Below are positions 5,380 to 7,619 of a stretch of DNA of 7,619 nucleotides, in pieces. Every line of letters begins with the position of its first letter. Position 1 is the stretch's first letter. Both the position numbers and the translations under genes were made by a program. The notes beneath the pieces were generated by a model that saw nothing but the letters and a program-made list of their open reading frames with translations, did not search any database and was not told the DNA's origin. The stretch comes from Blastococcus sp. (GTDB taxonomy: Bacteria; Actinomycetota; Actinomycetes; Mycobacteriales; Geodermatophilaceae). The stretch lies in the NCBI GenBank assembly GCA_025963345.1, contig JAOPUS010000048.1, positions 1 through 7,619 on the forward strand. Reading direction: 5' to 3'.

Positions 5380-6699
5380 GTGCTTATCTTCCGGCGCGGG
5401 GCTGCCCGTGCCGCGTCTTCACCCTGGCGTGCGCTGCGGTTCCCGGCCTACCGACGCTGGGCCGGCGCGCACCTGATCAGCACCATGGGAACGTGGTTGC
5501 AGATCGTCGCGCAGAACCTGCTGGTGCTGACCCTGACCGGGTCACCTGTGCTCGCCGGATTGTCTGCAGCCGCCAGCGCGGTGCCGTCGCTACTGTTGGG
5601 CCCGGTCGGCGGCGCGCTTGCCGACCGGTGGCCGCACCGTGTCGTCGCTGCCATCGGCCAGACGCTCCTCGCCGTCATCGCCGCCACGACCGGCCTGCTC
5701 GCCGCAGCAGGGGCCCTGTCCGTGCCTGTGCTGGTCGCGCTGGCGATCGCGTCCGGAGTCGTCGGCACCGTGAACGGCCCGGCGACCGCGCTGCTCGGAA
5801 ACGAACTCGTTGCACCGGATGATGTGCCGTCGGCGATCAGCATCGGGTCGGTCACGTTCAACGTCGGTCGCATCGCTGGAGCCGCTGCCGCCGGGATCGT
5901 TCTCGGCGCGATGAGCATCCCGGCCGCGTACGCGCTCAATGCGGTGTCGTTCCTGTGCGTCGTGGCGGTGATCGCGACGCTGCCGGCGCAGCGGCCGGGC
6001 GTCGTCGAACGCCGCACGGTCCCACGTGATCGCGGGTTGGACCTGCGGGGCGGCACCCGCTGGCTCGCCGGTCAGCCGAGTTTGCTGCTGCTCGCAACGG
6101 TCAGTGTGCTTGCCTCGACGCTCACCGGGAGCCTGTCACTGTCGCTCGCGCCGCTCACGTTGGACGAGTTGCATGCCGGGAGCAGGGGCTACGGCGCGGT
6201 CAGTCTGGCGTTGGGCGTCGGTGCGACGCTCGGCGCGCTGCTCGCCGGGCGGCTCCGGCGGCCACGGGTCGCGACCGTGGTCGTGCTCGCCGGCGTCGGC
6301 GCGATCGTGCAGGTAGGCGCGGCCGGCTCCCCGACGCTGGTCGTGCTGCTCGTCGCGGCGGTGGGGATGAGCCTCGTCGAGTCGGTGGCGGCGACTGCGA
6401 GCAGCACGTTGCTGCTGACCCGCCCGCCGGAAGCAGTTCGGGGTCGCGTGATGGGTGTGTGGAGCACGGTGAGCGGGCTGGGTGGGCTGGCCGGGCCGGT
6501 TCTCGCCGGTGGTCTGCTCAGCCTGTTCGGACCCCGTGCAGGTCTTGCCGTCGGTGGTCTGGTGTTCGTTGCCGGGCTGGTGGTTGCCGTCGCGGCGACC
6601 CGGTTCGGGCGCAGGGCCGCCCTCGCACATGTCCGTGTGACCCGTGACCGGCTGCGCGCGGTGCGAGTGCTGCCGAGCCTGGCGTTCGCCCGGTCCTGA
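5380..6699 (+). CDS. MFS transporter, MFS_3 (EntS-like) exporter family
   Basis: The protein has 439 residues with about twelve hydrophobic segments, the normal size for a major facilitator superfamily efflux protein in the cytoplasmic membrane. Diagnostic features are RFPAYRRWAGAHLISTMGTW at 20-39, the motif-A-like GGALADRWPHR at 77-87 in the first cytoplasmic loop, NVGRIAGAAAAG at 161-172 in helix 5, and RGRVMGVWSTV at 354-364 after helix 10. These place it with the MFS_3 group, which includes the enterobactin exporter EntS and macrolide-type efflux proteins. Substrate cannot be assigned from sequence. Transport would be driven by proton exchange if it behaves like its relatives. I chose the GTG at 5380 because a -10-like box just before it suggests a leaderless mRNA and the protein begins like its relatives. 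A palindromic operator-like site lies 60 bases upstream. The stop is 8 bases from that of the convergent FUSC gene. Confidence 0.9.
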   Translation: MLIFRRGAARAASSPWRALRFPAYRRWAGAHLISTMGTWLQIVAQNLLVLTLTGSPVLAGLSAAASAVPSLLLGPVGGALADRWPHRVVAAIGQTLLAVIAATTGLLAAAGALSVPVLVALAIASGVVGTVNGPATALLGNELVAPDDVPSAISIGSVTFNVGRIAGAAAAGIVLGAMSIPAAYALNAVSFLCVVAVIATLPAQRPGVVERRTVPRDRGLDLRGGTRWLAGQPSLLLLATVSVLASTLTGSLSLSLAPLTLDELHAGSRGYGAVSLALGVGATLGALLAGRLRRPRVATVVVLAGVGAIVQVGAAGSPTLVVLLVAAVGMSLVESVAATASSTLLLTRPPEAVRGRVMGVWSTVSGLGGLAGPVLAGGLLSLFGPRAGLAVGGLVFVAGLVVAVAATRFGRRAALAHVRVTRDRLRAVRVLPSLAFARS

Positions 6700-6707
6700 C
6701 CGCGGCG

Positions 6708-7619
6708 TCAGGCCATGTGCGGGTCGAGTGGGCGGGCTCGCAGCGTGTCCAGTGAGCGGTACATGCCGACCGTGACCGCTCCTAGAGCGAAGAATCCCTG
6801 GTCGTCGGCGACCTCGGAGGTGCGCAGCAGCGTCGTCAGCCTCTGCAGTGCCGCGTCGGCGGCATCGATCGCGGCGTCCCGCTCGTCGAGGGCCTGCTCG
6901 TCCCCGGCCGTGGGGTAGGGGGTACAGACGACGCGGGCCAGGCTGTCCAGCGCGTCGGCCAGCACCCAACCGGTCCCGCCGTCGATCCGGTCGGTCCCAC
7001 GGCGGTGCGGCTGGAGCTCGACCACCAGCATGGTGAGGTCGTCGACGAGGACGGCGACCCGGTCCAGGGCCCGGGACTGCTCCCGGACGCTCGCCGCGCT
7101 GCCTCTCCAGCGCCGTGCGCGGGGGTTGGCCCGCCGGGCGCGCTCCACCACGCCCTCAGCGACGCGCATCCGGTCCAGCGCGGCATCCAGTTCCTGTCCG
7201 CGCGGCACCCACTCGCCCGGCGTGGGCACCTCACCGCGACGCAGTCCGGTGGCGATGTCCTGCAGGTGCCGGGCAAGCAGTGCGCGGGTCGTCTCGATCC
7301 TGCGCACGGCCGAGGTGAGCTGCAGCGGCGGGAACAGCACCGTGGTCACCAGGACCCCGATCGCCGCGCCGAGCAGGGTCAGCCCGGCGTAGCTGACGGC
7401 GTACCTCCCGGGGTCCGCCGCGCCCACCGTGAGCATGAGGACCGCGGCGAAACTGACCCAGCTGGCGTGCTCCTGCAGCATCCGCCACTGTTCGATGCCG
7501 ACCGCCAGCGCCACGATGAGCGCGATGGTCAGGGCGCCCGGGATCGGGATCGCGAGCTCGTGGACCGTGACGGCCAGGGCGAAGCCCAGCAGGATGGCGA
7601 CGACCGTCCGCCAGGCCGC
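6708..7619 (-). CDS. FUSC-family membrane protein, C-terminal part (cut by window edge)
   Basis: The frame is open to the right edge of the window, so the 303 residues seen are only the C-terminal portion. A GTG at 7514 could be mistaken for a start, but the 35 in-frame residues before it are membrane-like (AAWRTVVAILLGFALAVTVH and onward) and clearly part of the same protein. Four hydrophobic segments near visible residues 4-22, 28-45, 53-70 and 77-97 are followed by about 200 mostly hydrophilic, helical and Arg/Asp-rich residues, presumably cytoplasmic. This matches the FUSC (fusaric-acid-resistance-like, aromatic acid exporter) family. Members of that family are implicated in export of aromatic acids and similar compounds, but most are uncharacterised. 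The gene runs toward the MFS gene with only 8 bases between the stop codons. The start, promoter and operon partners lie outside the window. Confidence 0.8.
   Translation of the reverse strand, partial: AAWRTVVAILLGFALAVTVHELAIPIPGALTIALIVALAVGIEQWRMLQEHASWVSFAAVLMLTVGAADPGRYAVSYAGLTLLGAAIGVLVTTVLFPPLQLTSAVRRIETTRALLARHLQDIATGLRRGEVPTPGEWVPRGQELDAALDRMRVAEGVVERARRANPRARRWRGSAASVREQSRALDRVAVLVDDLTMLVVELQPHRRGTDRIDGGTGWVLADALDSLARVVCTPYPTAGDEQALDERDAAIDAADAALQRLTTLLRTSEVADDQGFFALGAVTVGMYRSLDTLRARPLDPHMA

Noticed and set aside
1..7619. CRISPR array, tRNA or rRNA gene, insertion sequence or transposase
   Set aside because: I found no regularly spaced short repeats, no cloverleaf-like sequence, no transposase-like protein and no terminal inverted repeats with target duplications.

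Overview
The window is GC-rich throughout, with strong G/C bias at third codon positions, GTG and TTG start codons and long overlapping shadow frames. This suggests a high-GC actinobacterium. The gene families agree (short-chain-type sensor kinase with HisKA_3, MFS_3 exporter, FUSC protein), but no rRNA or other marker allows a finer placement.

Layout. Positions 1-435 contain no convincing gene, but hold the first copy (151-315) of a repeated, structured intergenic element. A DUF808/YedI-type membrane protein follows on the minus strand (436-1392). Upstream of it, on the same strand, is a tiny single-helix membrane protein that appears broken by two one-base frameshifts (1526-1635). The second copy of the element (1791-1949) lies directly in front of a plus-strand NADPH:quinone-oxidoreductase-like gene (1976-2953), which ends in a strong hairpin terminator (3022-3059). 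Positions 3060-3575 are mostly non-coding. They hold a 20-bp echo of the element's 5' edge (3199-3218) and a coding-like fragment without a start. Next is a complete DUF4118-GAF-HisKA_3-HATPase sensor kinase on the plus strand (3576-5105), with its own terminator hairpin (5146-5172) and no response regulator in view. A plus-strand MFS exporter (5380-6699) is preceded by a perfect 17-bp palindrome resembling a CsoR-type operator and by a -10-like box placed for a leaderless transcript. The window ends in the C-terminal part of a minus-strand FUSC-type membrane protein (6708 to beyond 7619), convergent with the exporter.

How the parts relate. The genes look like an accessory membrane, redox and stress-sensing neighbourhood of separate transcription units; nothing shows a shared pathway. 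The most unusual signal is the roughly 160-bp element, present twice in the same orientation on either side of the DUF808 locus. It has two conserved stem-loops, one paired base change between copies and a very stable distal hairpin. It could be a small-RNA family or a 5'-leader regulator; the sequence alone does not decide which.
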